From the NCBI RefSeq assembly GCF_033971325.1, contig NZ_CP117180.1, positions 1,308,041-1,372,040 on the forward strand: a stretch of 64,000 bases of DNA, read 5' to 3'. The stretch's first letter is position 1; each line of letters starts with the position of its first letter. The notes under the pieces were generated by a model, which saw nothing but the letters and a program-made list of their open reading frames with translations, was not told the DNA's origin and made no database searches. Below, piece after piece: positions 42,948 through 51,330 of the stretch. Both the position numbers and the translations under genes were made by a program. The stretch comes from Hydrogenobacter sp. T-2 (GTDB lineage Bacteria; Aquificota; Aquificia; Aquificales; Aquificaceae).

Positions 42948-44251
42948 GCTCTCTTGTCATAATATCTTAGCATAAAGTAGCCAAGAGTGCAAATAAACAT
43001 ATATGCAAAGAAAGTACCAAGGCATATGCCTGCAATACCTAAATTGAGGACAAAGACAAAGAGATAATTAAAAAGGGCGTTAGCCACTACACCTATTGCA
43101 CCCACAACTCCCACAGGCAAAAGCTTGCCTCTTATCTGGAATACCCTGTATATTAGGGGCCAGAAGAACATGAAGGGCAAAGAAAGGGCATAAAACCTAA
43201 GGGCTGTTGCGGTAAGCTCTATATCCATCTTTGAAAAAGCTCCGTATCCGAAGAAGAGCTTAACCACTATGGGTGAAAATAGGAAAAGAAAGACGGATAT
43301 GGGTAGGGTCAAAAGAAATAGCTTCTTTATGTAAAAGTCCAACTTCTTAATGGAACCTTGAGACTCAGAAAGGGAAGTTATGGCTATGTTTTCAAACTTT
43401 AGAACTCCCCTTGGTGCGGATGCAAGCAAGAGACCGTAGTATAAAGCAGAAACACTTTTCTCTCCAAGAAAAGAGGCAAAGGCTCTGTCAACGAGTATGT
43501 AGAGATGAAAAACTCCATAAACTGCAAGGAGCTGTAGGAAATGAGAGAGAAGTCTTTTTGTGGTTTCGTTATAAAAGAGACGAAAATGAATGTATTCTCT
43601 TCCTGCGTATAACATATAGATAGCTCCTATGGAGTTTGACAGGGATGCTACTATAGGAAGTATTTTGTAGTCTTTGTAAAATAGAAGCCCGAGAAGGGTA
43701 GAAGTAAAAAGGGTAATGGATATTGTAAACTCCCCCACAAAGTAAGCGGTAAACCTTCTTTGACTTCTAAGAACTGCTCCAAAGTGGTGAAAGTAGAAAT
43801 TAAAGAACAGATAAGGCAGAAGAATAAGATAGGAGACCTCTGTTGCCTGCAGGGCGTTTTCAGAAAAACCTGCTGGGATTTTCAGAACAAAGGGCATCAA
43901 TAGAAGTGCCAAAAGGGTTATGGCTATGGAGATGGTAAAGGTAAAGGTAAAGAGAAGACCTGCAATTTTCTTGAACTCTTCCTCTGACTTCATTCTTGCC
44001 TTTACAAGCTCTGGCACTCCGATGGAGTCAAAGACATCAACGAAGATGAGAAATATGCCTATCAAAGAAAGTGCCATAAAGAAGGCGTCTGTTTGGTAGC
44101 TAAAACCAAGAAGGACTGCTATGGCAACAGACCTAAAGTAGCCAAAGCCACGGGCAAGGAGGTTTATAAGGGAAGACTTAACTACCGCCTCTAAGACCCT
44201 TTCCTGCCTTTTGGTATTGAAAAGCTCTCTTAAATATCCAACCACTACCAC
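42938..44251 (-). CDS. Polysaccharide flippase (Wzx/MVF family)
   Basis: A 437-residue membrane protein with twelve or more helices, first gene of the surface-polysaccharide cluster. SSLINLLARGFGYFRSVAIAVL at the N-terminus, LGFSYQTDAFFMAL and GLLLASAPRGVLKFENIAITS resemble the MurJ/Wzx (MOP exporter) fold. Given the cluster, lipid-linked O-unit translocation is likelier than lipid II. The start is GTG at 44251, with further GTG codons just inside. It is divergent from the unknown gene at 44272, 20 bases away. Confidence 0.82.
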   Translation of the reverse strand: MVVVGYLRELFNTKRQERVLEAVVKSSLINLLARGFGYFRSVAIAVLLGFSYQTDAFFMALSLIGIFLIFVDVFDSIGVPELVKARMKSEEEFKKIAGLLFTFTFTISIAITLLALLLMPFVLKIPAGFSENALQATEVSYLILLPYLFFNFYFHHFGAVLRSQRRFTAYFVGEFTISITLFTSTLLGLLFYKDYKILPIVASLSNSIGAIYMLYAGREYIHFRLFYNETTKRLLSHFLQLLAVYGVFHLYILVDRAFASFLGEKSVSALYYGLLLASAPRGVLKFENIAITSLSESQGSIKKLDFYIKKLFLLTLPISVFLFLFSPIVVKLFFGYGAFSKMDIELTATALRFYALSLPFMFFWPLIYRVFQIRGKLLPVGVVGAIGVVANALFNYLFVFVLNLGIAGICLGTFFAYMFICTLGYFMLRYYDKRAWG

Positions 44252-44271
44252 TTTAATGTTATCATAATTCT

Positions 44272-44688
44272 ATGCCTATAGATGAAACCTACAGACAGAC
44301 CTCGCTTGATAGGTTAAGGGAGCTTTGTGGTGTGTTGAGGGCAAAGGTAGAGGAGTATCTTGAGGGCATGGACCCAGAGGATTTGGAGTTTGGTGTGTCC
44401 TTTGAGGTTTCTGAGGATGGGCTTGAGGGCTTGTGGAGGTCTGCGGTGGAGGAGAATAACTACATGGAGGTGGTCTATACAGAGATTATGGAGCATCATG
44501 ATGGGGCTTATTTGAAGGCGACCTTTAGGAATGCTTTGGAGGACTGCTGGGCGGAGAGGTATGTAAGTGTGAGGAGCTCTGGTAGGGTGGAGGTTTCCTA
44601 TGCCTTTTTTGTGAGGTTGGAAGGTGTGAGGGTTAGGATAGAGAGGAAGGGTGAAGGGCTCTTTGGGGCTTTTGCAAAGGTTGAATGA
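44272..44688 (+). CDS. Conserved-looking hypothetical protein
   Basis: A 138-residue acidic cytoplasmic protein without signal or membrane segment. The N-terminal helix (DRLRELCGVLRAKVEEYLEG) is followed by a predicted beta-rich domain with FGVSFEVSEDG, YMEVVYTEIMEHHDGAYLKA and RYVSVRSSGRVEVSYAFFVR. I recognise no family. Its stop overlaps the lpxB start by four bases, so it is co-translated with a lipid A gene and may have an envelope-related role. A TATCATAAT-like stretch lies shortly before the ATG. Confidence 0.7.
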   Translation: MPIDETYRQTSLDRLRELCGVLRAKVEEYLEGMDPEDLEFGVSFEVSEDGLEGLWRSAVEENNYMEVVYTEIMEHHDGAYLKATFRNALEDCWAERYVSVRSSGRVEVSYAFFVRLEGVRVRIERKGEGLFGAFAKVE

Positions 44689-45785
44689 GGGTTTTTGTTT
44701 CTCTGGGGGAGAGGTCTGCAAGCAACTATGTTTATGAGATTTTCAAGGACTTTGGGGGTGTGGAGTTTATTGGCATAACCGATGAGAGGTTAGAGTCTTT
44801 GGGCTTTAAAAGCCTTGCACGCATAGAGGAGCTTTCCGTGGTGGGTATTGTGGAGGCTCTTCCAAAAATTCCAAAGGTCTACAGGCTTTGGAGACAGATA
44901 GAGGCTCTTCTTCCTGAGGTGGATGTGCTCCTTTTGTGTGATGCTCCTGCCTTTAATTTGCCACTTCTCAAGAGGGCTAAGGGGAAGGTGAGAAAAATTA
45001 TCTACTTTATCTCTCCGCAGGTTTGGGCTTGGAAGGAGGGCAGGGCAAGGCTAATATCGGAGCTTGTAGACCATCTTGTTGTGATACTTCCCTTTGAGGT
45101 GGACTTTTACAGAAAATACGCAAGGGAAGGCTTTAGGGTGCATTTTGTGGGGCATCCTCTTGTGGATTTGGCAAAGCCAAGCCTAAGCAAAGAGGCTATG
45201 AGGAGTTTTCTTGGCTTTGAGGACTATGTGGCTTTGCTTCCGGGAAGTCGTTGGAGTGAGATAAAAAGGCATGTGCCTTATCTGAAGGAGGTGCTAAGAT
45301 GTCTGAGGGTGGAAAAGCCTATGGTTGTTCCTACCTTTGAGGCTTTTAGGGATTTCTTAGAGAGGGAGTTTGCAGGTTTTCCAATAAGGGTCATAACCAA
45401 CAGGGACTTGGATAGGGCTTCTTACAACACTATGGCTTATGCGGATTTTACGCTTCTTGCCAGTGGCACTGCGGAGCTTGAGGCAAGCCTTTTGGACTCT
45501 CCTCATGTAGTCTTTTATAGGGTAAGTCCTATAACCTATCTTCTTGGAAGGCTTCTTGTTAAGGTAAAAAACATAGCCCTCACAAACCTTATACTCCAGA
45601 GGGATGTGGTACCCGAGATGGTTCAGAAAAGTCCAGAGGCTTTGTGTAGGTTTTTCTCGGAGCTAAAGGAGGATTGGAAGGAAAGCCAAAGGCTTGAGTT
45701 TAAGAGGCTAAGGCAGGTTCTTGGTGGAGAGGGTGCGGTGCAAAGACTAAGAGAGCTCTTCTTCAAGCTTTTCTATGAGAGCTAA
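44685..45785 (+). CDS. lpxB: Lipid A disaccharide synthase
   Basis: A 366-residue GT19 enzyme of the inner membrane surface that condenses UDP-diacylglucosamine with lipid X. The motifs are SLGERSASNYVYEIFKDFGG at the N-terminus, DVLLLCDAPAFNLPLLKRAK near 85, IYFISPQVWAWKEGRARLI near 105, FVGHPLVDLAK near 155, LLPGSRWSEIKRHVPYL and LASGTAELEASLLDSPHVVFY near 265. It indicates a Gram-negative outer membrane with LPS, consistent with the adjacent O-antigen-type cluster. Its 3' end overlaps convergent rluD by 39 bases. Confidence 0.94.
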   Translation: MRVFVSLGERSASNYVYEIFKDFGGVEFIGITDERLESLGFKSLARIEELSVVGIVEALPKIPKVYRLWRQIEALLPEVDVLLLCDAPAFNLPLLKRAKGKVRKIIYFISPQVWAWKEGRARLISELVDHLVVILPFEVDFYRKYAREGFRVHFVGHPLVDLAKPSLSKEAMRSFLGFEDYVALLPGSRWSEIKRHVPYLKEVLRCLRVEKPMVVPTFEAFRDFLEREFAGFPIRVITNRDLDRASYNTMAYADFTLLASGTAELEASLLDSPHVVFYRVSPITYLLGRLLVKVKNIALTNLILQRDVVPEMVQKSPEALCRFFSELKEDWKESQRLEFKRLRQVLGGEGAVQRLRELFFKLFYES

Positions 45786-46727
45786 GGTGCTTTTGAAGGG
45801 TTCTGGCTCTTGTATTTCAAAGGTGAGCTTTTGTCCTGTTTGGGGATGCTCAAAGGAGAGATGATAGCTAAGGAGCATGTGGCAACCGCCAAGGGTCTGA
45901 AGTAGCCTTTTGTCTACGGAGCTTCTCTTAAAGCCATAGGTGGTGTCTCCCAAGATGGGAAAGCCAATGTGAGACAGGTGCACTCTTATTTGGTGTGTCC
46001 TGCCTGTGTGTATCTTTACCTTAAGCAGGCTTACGCTTTGACGGGGAAAGGCTCTTAAAAGCCATACTTCGCTCTTGGCTGGCTTGCCCTCCTCTCTTAT
46101 GGTGAACTTCTTTCTGTCTTCTGTGTGTCTTCCTATGGGTGCTTCTATGAGCTTGTAGCTCCAGTTTGGAATGCCCTTTACTAAGGCTTTGTATAGTTTT
46201 TCCACTTTTCTTTCTTTAAACTGCTCTGCGAGGCTTCTGTGTGCCATGTCGGTCTTTGCCACCACCATAAGTCCCATGGTGTTCTTGTCAAGCCGGTGGA
46301 CTATGCCTGGTCTTTCCACGCCACCTATGGAGGAGAGGCTTTTAGCATGATAAAGAAGTGCGTTCACAAGCGTTCCAGAGGTGTATCCCGGGGATGGGTG
46401 CACCACAAGTCCGCAGGGTTTTATAAGCACGAGAATATGCTGGTCTTCGTAGACTATGTCAATGGGGATGTTTTCTGGGAGCACCTCAAGAGGCTCTGGC
46501 TCTGGAATAAGCAGGGTTATTTGGCTTGCCCTTTTTAGCCTCTTTGAAGGCTTTCTTATCTCAAGACCATCCACAAGCACATAGCCCTCTTCTATGAGCC
46601 TTTGGTGGTAGCTCCTTGAAAAGTCAGGGTAAGCCTGAGAGAGAAACTGGTCAAGCCTAAGACCCTCTTGTTCCTCTGCTACCTCAAAGGTTAGTGTCTC
46701 TACTATGGTCCTCTTTGAGCCTAACAT
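45747..46727 (-). CDS. rluD: RluD-type 23S rRNA pseudouridine synthase
   Basis: A 326-residue RluA-family pseudouridine synthase. The N-terminal S4 RNA-binding domain (EGLRLDQFLSQAYPDFSRSY) is followed by the catalytic loop GIVHRLDKNTMGLMVVAK near residue 140, with catalytic Asp in HRLD. The usual Ser after Thr in that loop is Met. Later motifs are HTGRTHQIRVHL and ILGDTTYG. The only good start is ATG 46727, inside the 3' end of a 58-codon ORF in another frame, so coupling is likely. RluD itself versus RluC cannot be settled by eye. Confidence 0.9.
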   Translation of the reverse strand: MLGSKRTIVETLTFEVAEEQEGLRLDQFLSQAYPDFSRSYHQRLIEEGYVLVDGLEIRKPSKRLKRASQITLLIPEPEPLEVLPENIPIDIVYEDQHILVLIKPCGLVVHPSPGYTSGTLVNALLYHAKSLSSIGGVERPGIVHRLDKNTMGLMVVAKTDMAHRSLAEQFKERKVEKLYKALVKGIPNWSYKLIEAPIGRHTEDRKKFTIREEGKPAKSEVWLLRAFPRQSVSLLKVKIHTGRTHQIRVHLSHIGFPILGDTTYGFKRSSVDKRLLQTLGGCHMLLSYHLSFEHPQTGQKLTFEIQEPEPFKSTLALIEKLEEELS

Positions 46728-46860
46728 GAACCTCTACTTGCCTTGGCTCTTCTTGGAGGTTTAGACTTTTCACATAACCCTCAATGAGATTATAAAGCAC
46801 CCTTTGAGGAAAGTCCTTTAGTCTCACCTCTTTTCCGTTTACAAGTAGCCTTACTTCCAT
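46684..46860 (-). CDS. Small hypothetical protein, 58 residues
   Basis: ATG at 46858-46860, TGA at 46684-46686, with a strong GGAGGT six bases upstream (46867-46872). The translation begins MEVRLLVNGKEVRLKDFPQR and ends HSRDTNL, with charged beta/alpha character and no signal peptide. Codon use matches the genome (AGG, CTA, GTA). It overlaps the rluD start by 44 bases in a different frame. The good Shine-Dalgarno and the coding look support a real gene; function unknown. Confidence 0.6.
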   Translation of the reverse strand: MEVRLLVNGKEVRLKDFPQRVLYNLIEGYVKSLNLQEEPRQVEVHVRLKEDHSRDTNL

Positions 46861-46864
46861 GCCT

Positions 46865-47020
46865 CTACCTCCTAAGCTGTAGTCTCTCTAAGGTGCCAGA
46901 TAGGCTAAAGCTCATGCCACCACCAGAGAGCTGACCGTTTATTTTAGATTTTAATGGGTCTGAGGGGTTGAAAACTATTGGTCTTTCTACCTTTAGAGAG
47001 GTTTGGAGTAAAAAGTCCAT
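46865..47020 (-). CDS. Possible small protein, 51 residues, overlapping a CPBP gene antisense
   Basis: ATG at 47018-47020, TAG at 46865-46867; the stop overlaps the GGAGGT that serves the next ORF. The translation starts MDFLLQTSLKVERPIVFNPS and contains QLSGGGMSFSLSGTLERLQL. An upstream in-frame GTG would add six residues. There is no good Shine-Dalgarno at the ATG. Its 5' part is antisense to the proposed start of the plus-strand CPBP gene, so one of the two N-termini is probably wrong. Function unknown. Confidence 0.35.
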   Translation of the reverse strand: MDFLLQTSLKVERPIVFNPSDPLKSKINGQLSGGGMSFSLSGTLERLQLRR

Positions 47021-47352
47021 GGAACTTAAGCCTTTTGGCACTACCTTTGCTTTATGTTTTACATCCTCAAAACTTTATGAGCCTTACTCTTCAGGCTTTT
47101 GCAGAGGAGCTCTTCTTTAGGGCTTACCTTATGCAGAGGTTTTCAAACCTTACTGTGTCAGTGCTTTTTACAATTCCTCACATAATCCTGTATGTAGATC
47201 TTTGGTCCGTGCTTACCTTTTTTCCTTCTTTGCTTTACGGCTATATATACCAAAGGACTGGTTCTTTGGCTTTTGTGAGCCTTTTGCACCTTGCAAGCAA
47301 CCTATTGTGGTTTACTTTTCTGGCTAAATTAGTAAGTAAAATATTTCCATGA
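46978..47352 (+). CDS. Short CPBP-family intramembrane protease
   Basis: 124 residues, much shorter than typical CPBP (CAAX protease) proteins. The core motif AEELFFRAYLMQRF near residue 43 supplies the Glu-Glu and Arg, and SLLHLASNLLWF near 102 the distal His and Asn. Three to four hydrophobic segments are present. A TTG at 46978, with GAGGGG about 12 bases upstream, is the longest start; ATG 47077 would give a 92-residue form and avoid the antisense overlap with the small minus-strand ORF. The stop overlaps the fliA start by four bases. Confidence 0.7.
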   Translation: MVFLPLERFGVKSPWNLSLLALPLLYVLHPQNFMSLTLQAFAEELFFRAYLMQRFSNLTVSVLFTIPHIILYVDLWSVLTFFPSLLYGYIYQRTGSLAFVSLLHLASNLLWFTFLAKLVSKIFP

Positions 47353-48035
47353 CCGCAGAAGAGAAAGAGCTTGTGCTTTCTTACCTGCCCTTAGTTCAGC
47401 AGATAGCCTACCGCATACACAGACACCTACCTGCCTCTGTGGATGTAAGAGACTTAATAGGATATGGGGTTCTGGCTCTTGTGGAGTCTCTGCCAAAGTT
47501 AGACAAAAGCAAAAACCCTACCGCTTATCTCAAGCTACGCATAAAGGGTGCTATATACGACTACTTGAGAAGTCTTGATTTTGTTAGTAGAAGCCTCAGG
47601 TCAAAGGAGAAGGCTATAAGACAAGCTATTGATAAGCTTAGCATGGAAAAGGGCGGTGAAGTAAGCGATGAGGAGCTGGCGGAATATCTTGGTGAGAGCC
47701 CAGAAAGGCTTAGAGAAGACCTTCAGGCAATAAACTTTTCTTATCTTATGAGCCTTGATGAACTTTTTCAAGAGGGTAGGAGCTACGAGGAGCTTTTTGA
47801 AAGCACAGAAGAAGGACCAGAAGAGGCAGTAATTAGAAAAGACCTCAGAGAAAAACTGCTTAAGGCTATAGAGACTCTTGACTACAGAGAAAAGTTAGTC
47901 TTACAGCTTTTCTATTACGAGGAGCTACCACTAAAAGATGTGGCAGGGCTTTTAGACGTGTCTATGGCAAGGGTTTCTCAAATAAAGGCTAATGCCATAG
48001 AAAAGCTCAAGAGGTTTTTAGCTTCTGTTGAATGA
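47349..48035 (+). CDS. fliA: RNA polymerase sigma-28 factor FliA
   Basis: A 228-residue flagellar/motility sigma factor. Region 2 (LPLVQQIAYRIHRHLPASVD, DLIGYGVLALVES, AYLKLRIKGAIYDYLRSLDF), region 3 (SDEELAEYLGESPERLREDL) and region 4 (LDYREKLVLQLFYYEELPLK, VSMARVSQIKANAIEKL) are all present. The VSMARVSQ helix-turn-helix is typical of the WhiG/FliA group. No flagellar structural genes lie in the window. It is co-translated with the CPBP gene, and its 3' end overlaps the convergent 99-residue gene by 29 bases. Confidence 0.92.
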   Translation: MTAEEKELVLSYLPLVQQIAYRIHRHLPASVDVRDLIGYGVLALVESLPKLDKSKNPTAYLKLRIKGAIYDYLRSLDFVSRSLRSKEKAIRQAIDKLSMEKGGEVSDEELAEYLGESPERLREDLQAINFSYLMSLDELFQEGRSYEELFESTEEGPEEAVIRKDLREKLLKAIETLDYREKLVLQLFYYEELPLKDVAGLLDVSMARVSQIKANAIEKLKRFLASVE

Positions 48036-48306
48036 GCTCTAAGAGCTTCTCGTAGGTGTATCTAATTTCGTAAGCCATATCAACGAGTTTTTTACTCCTT
48101 GTCGCTTCTGCCCTTTTGACTAAAGGAATGATTACCCTCTCAAGCTGGTCTTTGTATTCTATAAGGTCGTAGCTAAGCTCTTCTTCTGTGAGGTCTTCTA
48201 TGCCTGCCAAGTAGGTTCTGTAAAGCATTTTTGCAGATATTAAAACATGCTCCAACTCCTTTTGCAGGTCTCCTCTGTCAAGTCCAGCCTTTGTAAAGTC
48301 TCCCAT
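48007..48306 (-). CDS. Small helical protein, unknown
   Basis: A 99-residue, highly charged, all-helical prediction (LQKELEHVLISAKMLYRTYL, LIEYKDQLERVIIPLVKRAE, YEIRYTYEKLLELIQQKL). No signal peptide, Cys or catalytic motif. It follows the non-catalytic M16 gene, sharing its last base with that gene's stop, and closes the long minus-strand run that begins at carB. I recognise no family. Confidence 0.65.
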   Translation of the reverse strand: MGDFTKAGLDRGDLQKELEHVLISAKMLYRTYLAGIEDLTEEELSYDLIEYKDQLERVIIPLVKRAEATRSKKLVDMAYEIRYTYEKLLELIQQKLKTS

Positions 48307-49559
48307 TAGGGTTCCACCACCACGCAGTGATGTATTTTAAGGTATTTTTCTCTTAAGGCTTGCACCTCTTCAAAACTCACTGACCTTATTTTGTCCACAT
48401 ACTCTGAGTCCATCCTCCAGCCAAAGCCCATTACCTCAAAAAAGCCTAAATACCATGCCTGTCTTGCCCTCGTTTGGCGAGCCAATAGAAAGTCTCCCAC
48501 TATCTTATTTTTGGCAAGCTCCACATCCTCTGGCGTTATTTCACTATTCTTTATCACTTCCACCAAGTCTCTAAGAGCATCTTCCTTTTTCTCAGGAGAA
48601 GTGCCTATATAGGCTATTAGTCTTGGAGAAAAAAGGCGAGTGGGATATGTGGAATAGACCGCATAGGCGTAGCCCCTTTTTTCTCTAAGTTCCTTAAAGA
48701 GCTTTGAGGTCATACCATCTCCAAGCACAGCATCCAACACCTTAAAGGCAAAGTATTCTCTTCCCTTAAACTCAGGAGCGTCAAAGGCACAGAGCACCGT
48801 AGCTTGAGAGCCCGGTCTTTTCACCCTCTCTAATAGGTCTTCCCTCATAGACACATCCACAGGATTTAGTGGATACTCTCCCTCGGGAATTTCAGAAAAA
48901 ACCTCTCTAAGCATAGGTAAAACCTGTTCTGTCTTAAAATCTCCCACGAGACTTACCACCACATTTTTAGAAGGCAGTATTTCCTGCCACCTATTTATCA
49001 CATCTTCCCTGCCTATAGCCTTTACATCTTCCTCAAGACCAAGAGGAAAAACCTCGTAGTTAGAACCCTTGTAGGTAATTCTTCTCAAAGCGTCCACCGC
49101 AAGCTCTTGCCCCCTTTCTCTTCTCGCCCTTATAGCCTGTAGCACGTTTCGTCTTTCCCTCTCAAGGTCTTCTTCAGAAAAGAGTGGCTCAAGGAGCATA
49201 CTCCTTATGACTCTTAGACCCTCCTTTAGACCCTCCACCTTAGTGGAAAAGCCTATCTCCACATAATCATCGCTGGCAGAGGCGTATATGCTACCTCCAT
49301 AGTCCTCAAAGGTGCTTGCTATCTGGTAAGAGCTATAGGTCTTTGTGCCTTTTGTAAGTAGCAAGGCGGTAAGGTTCGTAAGCCCTCTCCTTTTCTCCCC
49401 ATGCGTCCCAGACCTTATAAATATCACACCAGAGACTATACCTCTTCCCCTTGTTTCCTTTGTTATCAGCTTTACTCCATTTTCCAAAATGTGTTCCTGC
49501 ACCCTTGCACCTCCAAAGGAAAGACTAAGCAAAAAAAGCAAAAGTATTATAAACCTCAT
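48306..49559 (-). CDS. M16-family peptidase homologue lacking the zinc motif
   Basis: 417 residues with a signal peptide (MRFIILLLFLLSLSFGGA). The M16 fold is clear (VEGLKEGLRVIRSMLLEPLF, VVVSLVGDFKTEQVLPML, FKELREKRGYAYAVYSTYP), but the HxxEH position reads NLTALL within GLTNLTALLLTKGT, so zinc catalysis is absent. The Arg/Tyr pair in EKRGYAYAVY, used by the non-catalytic partner to bind substrate, is kept. It presumably forms a heterodimer with the catalytic M16 protein encoded just upstream, in the periplasm. The genes overlap by four bases. Confidence 0.87.
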   Translation of the reverse strand: MRFIILLLFLLSLSFGGARVQEHILENGVKLITKETRGRGIVSGVIFIRSGTHGEKRRGLTNLTALLLTKGTKTYSSYQIASTFEDYGGSIYASASDDYVEIGFSTKVEGLKEGLRVIRSMLLEPLFSEEDLERERRNVLQAIRARRERGQELAVDALRRITYKGSNYEVFPLGLEEDVKAIGREDVINRWQEILPSKNVVVSLVGDFKTEQVLPMLREVFSEIPEGEYPLNPVDVSMREDLLERVKRPGSQATVLCAFDAPEFKGREYFAFKVLDAVLGDGMTSKLFKELREKRGYAYAVYSTYPTRLFSPRLIAYIGTSPEKKEDALRDLVEVIKNSEITPEDVELAKNKIVGDFLLARQTRARQAWYLGFFEVMGFGWRMDSEYVDKIRSVSFEEVQALREKYLKIHHCVVVEP

Positions 49560-50845
49560 CTCTCTGGCACCATAATAACTTCACTGTAAGGCTTACTAAG
49601 GATGTATTTCTCAAGAACCCTTAACACATCCTCACGACGCACGTTTCTTATGTTGTTGTCAAAGTATTTGTAGTAGTCCAGAAGACCCACAACGGTAAGA
49701 GAATAACCAATATAAAAGGCATCCCTTTCTACCCTCTCAAGGGCAAAGGCTTCTGAATTTATGAGCCTCTCCTTTGCCTTTTGAACCTCCTCTTCTGTCA
49801 AAGTTTCTTTGAGAGACCTCATAAGCTCAAAGACCCTTGCCTTTACTTTCTCCAACCTATCTTGGTCCAAGGTAGCGTAAATGAAAAATAGGTTATCCCT
49901 TGGTCTTCCAAAGTCTCCTGTAGATACGCTGTAAACAAGACCCTTTTCCCTTAACTCCCTATAAAAGAGAGAAGTCCTACCATTTCCCAATATTTGGTCA
50001 AGCACTGCAAGGGCGTAGTATTCCTTTGTGCCTATGGCAGGAGCTCTCCAACCTATGAGCCAATAGGTCCTTTCCACCCTTTTGTCCCTTATGGTCTTTG
50101 AACGGTTTTCCAACTGCTCTGGTTCTGGCAATATCTCCACCTTTGGCACAGGCTTACCTTCTTCTTTTCCAAAGGTTTCCAACACTTCCTTGTAGACCTC
50201 CTCCGGCTCCACATCTCCCACCACCACCACAAACATATTCCTTGGCTGGTAGAAGTTCCTATAAAACTCAAGGAGCATATCTCTTGTAAACTTCTGAATG
50301 GTTTCCTCGTAGCCTATAATAGGATGTCTGTATGGAGAGACCTTGTAAAAGACCTTTTCAAACTCTTCCCACAGGACTGTAGTAGGATTGTCCTTTCCAC
50401 GCCTTAGCTCCTCTATAACAATGGGCTTTTCCTTTTCCACCATATCTTCCAAAAGCAGAGGCTTTTGAGTTAACTGATAGAGCACTTCAAGGGCTTGTTT
50501 CCAATAGGGCTTTGCTATAGTTATGTGGTAAAAGGTATAATCCTTTGAAGTGCCGGCGTTAAGGTTTCCACCAAGACTTTCTATAATGTAGTCTATCTGT
50601 CCGTATGGATACTTCTCCGAGCCGTTAAAGAGCATATGCTCCAAAAAGTGAGCCATACCCTTTCGCTGATAGTCCTCGTAGGCAGAGCCAACCTTGAACC
50701 ACACATGCAAGGCTACCGCTTCTGTATCCTCTCTCTTATTTACCACTAACTTTGCACCGTTAGGGAGTTTATAAGTCCTTAGCTCTCCAGCAAAAACCAC
50801 TGTCGCCATAAAAAACACCTCCAAAAGTAATAAAAATATCCTCAT
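49556..50845 (-). CDS. Zinc-dependent M16-family peptidase, secreted
   Basis: 429 residues from ATG 50845. A longer frame to 50896 is the out-of-frame tail of the upstream DUF29 gene and is rejected. The signal peptide is MRIFLLLLEVFFMATVVFA. The inverted zinc motif is GMAHFLEHMLFNGS near residue 60, with the distal Glu expected in EKEKPIVIEELRRGKDNP. VVVVGDVEPEEVYKEVLETF and LREKGLVYSVSTG follow. The likely role is periplasmic oligopeptide degradation together with the next gene. Its start overlaps the stop of the last DUF29 gene (ATGA). Confidence 0.9.
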   Translation of the reverse strand: MRIFLLLLEVFFMATVVFAGELRTYKLPNGAKLVVNKREDTEAVALHVWFKVGSAYEDYQRKGMAHFLEHMLFNGSEKYPYGQIDYIIESLGGNLNAGTSKDYTFYHITIAKPYWKQALEVLYQLTQKPLLLEDMVEKEKPIVIEELRRGKDNPTTVLWEEFEKVFYKVSPYRHPIIGYEETIQKFTRDMLLEFYRNFYQPRNMFVVVVGDVEPEEVYKEVLETFGKEEGKPVPKVEILPEPEQLENRSKTIRDKRVERTYWLIGWRAPAIGTKEYYALAVLDQILGNGRTSLFYRELREKGLVYSVSTGDFGRPRDNLFFIYATLDQDRLEKVKARVFELMRSLKETLTEEEVQKAKERLINSEAFALERVERDAFYIGYSLTVVGLLDYYKYFDNNIRNVRREDVLRVLEKYILSKPYSEVIMVPER

Positions 50846-51330
50846 AGATCCTTTCTCAAGTCCCTTGTCATGGCTTCCTCGTATGTGTAGGGACATTCCT
50901 CTGGAATATTAAACTCCTCTGGCTCATAACCGTTGTCTTCAAGCCATCTTTCTAAGTTTCTCACCGCATCTATCCATGCCTTGTCTATTTCCTTAGGAAG
51001 CTTATTCCTCAGACTTGGATACTTCTTAAACTCCGCCAAGATATCCTTTCTTGCGTTGTTTATGCTTTTTATCCAGCCTCTTCCCGCGGTTTCTCCACCA
51101 GCGAGGTTTCTAAAATTATCCCACTTGTAGAGATGTTCCAATATTCTTGCCAGCAGGCTAATACAAGCCTTCAAGTCAGACCGTGCCATATCTTCTATTT
51201 CCTCCAAGAGGTTTTCCCAGTCCACAAGGTCGTAGAGTTTTTCCCTCAAAAGCTCAAGGTTAATCTCCGCCCAGAGTGGAAAGTCTTTGTGATAAAGGTC
51301 TTTAAGTTCTTCCTTGCTTATAGTCCTCAT
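50842..51330 (-). CDS. DUF29 protein, paralogue 4 of a tandem array
   Basis: 162 residues from ATG 51330 (MRTISKEELKDLYHKDFPLW). The DUF29 core is WENLLEEIEDMARSDLKACI, HLYKWDN, GWIKSINNARKDIL, YPSLRNKLP and ERWLEDNGYEP, ending CPYTYEEAMTRDLRKDL. No catalytic motif is known for this family. The start overlaps the stop of paralogue 3, and the stop overlaps the M16 start, each by four bases (ATGA). The first 75 residues are almost the same in all four copies. Confidence 0.87.
   Translation of the reverse strand: MRTISKEELKDLYHKDFPLWAEINLELLREKLYDLVDWENLLEEIEDMARSDLKACISLLARILEHLYKWDNFRNLAGGETAGRGWIKSINNARKDILAEFKKYPSLRNKLPKEIDKAWIDAVRNLERWLEDNGYEPEEFNIPEECPYTYEEAMTRDLRKDL

Noticed and set aside
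44689-45785. A possible break in lpxB because of a short N-terminus
   Set aside because: All GT19 motifs are in order and the length is normal; the four-base overlap with the preceding gene is ordinary coupling.
50846-50896. N-terminal extension of the catalytic M16 peptidase (and similar ones for the DUF29 genes at 51331-51438 and 51828-51884)
   Set aside because: These stretches are the shifted-frame reading of the end of the preceding DUF29 gene; they look alike because the DUF29 tails are repeated. The signal peptide and Shine-Dalgarno support the internal starts.
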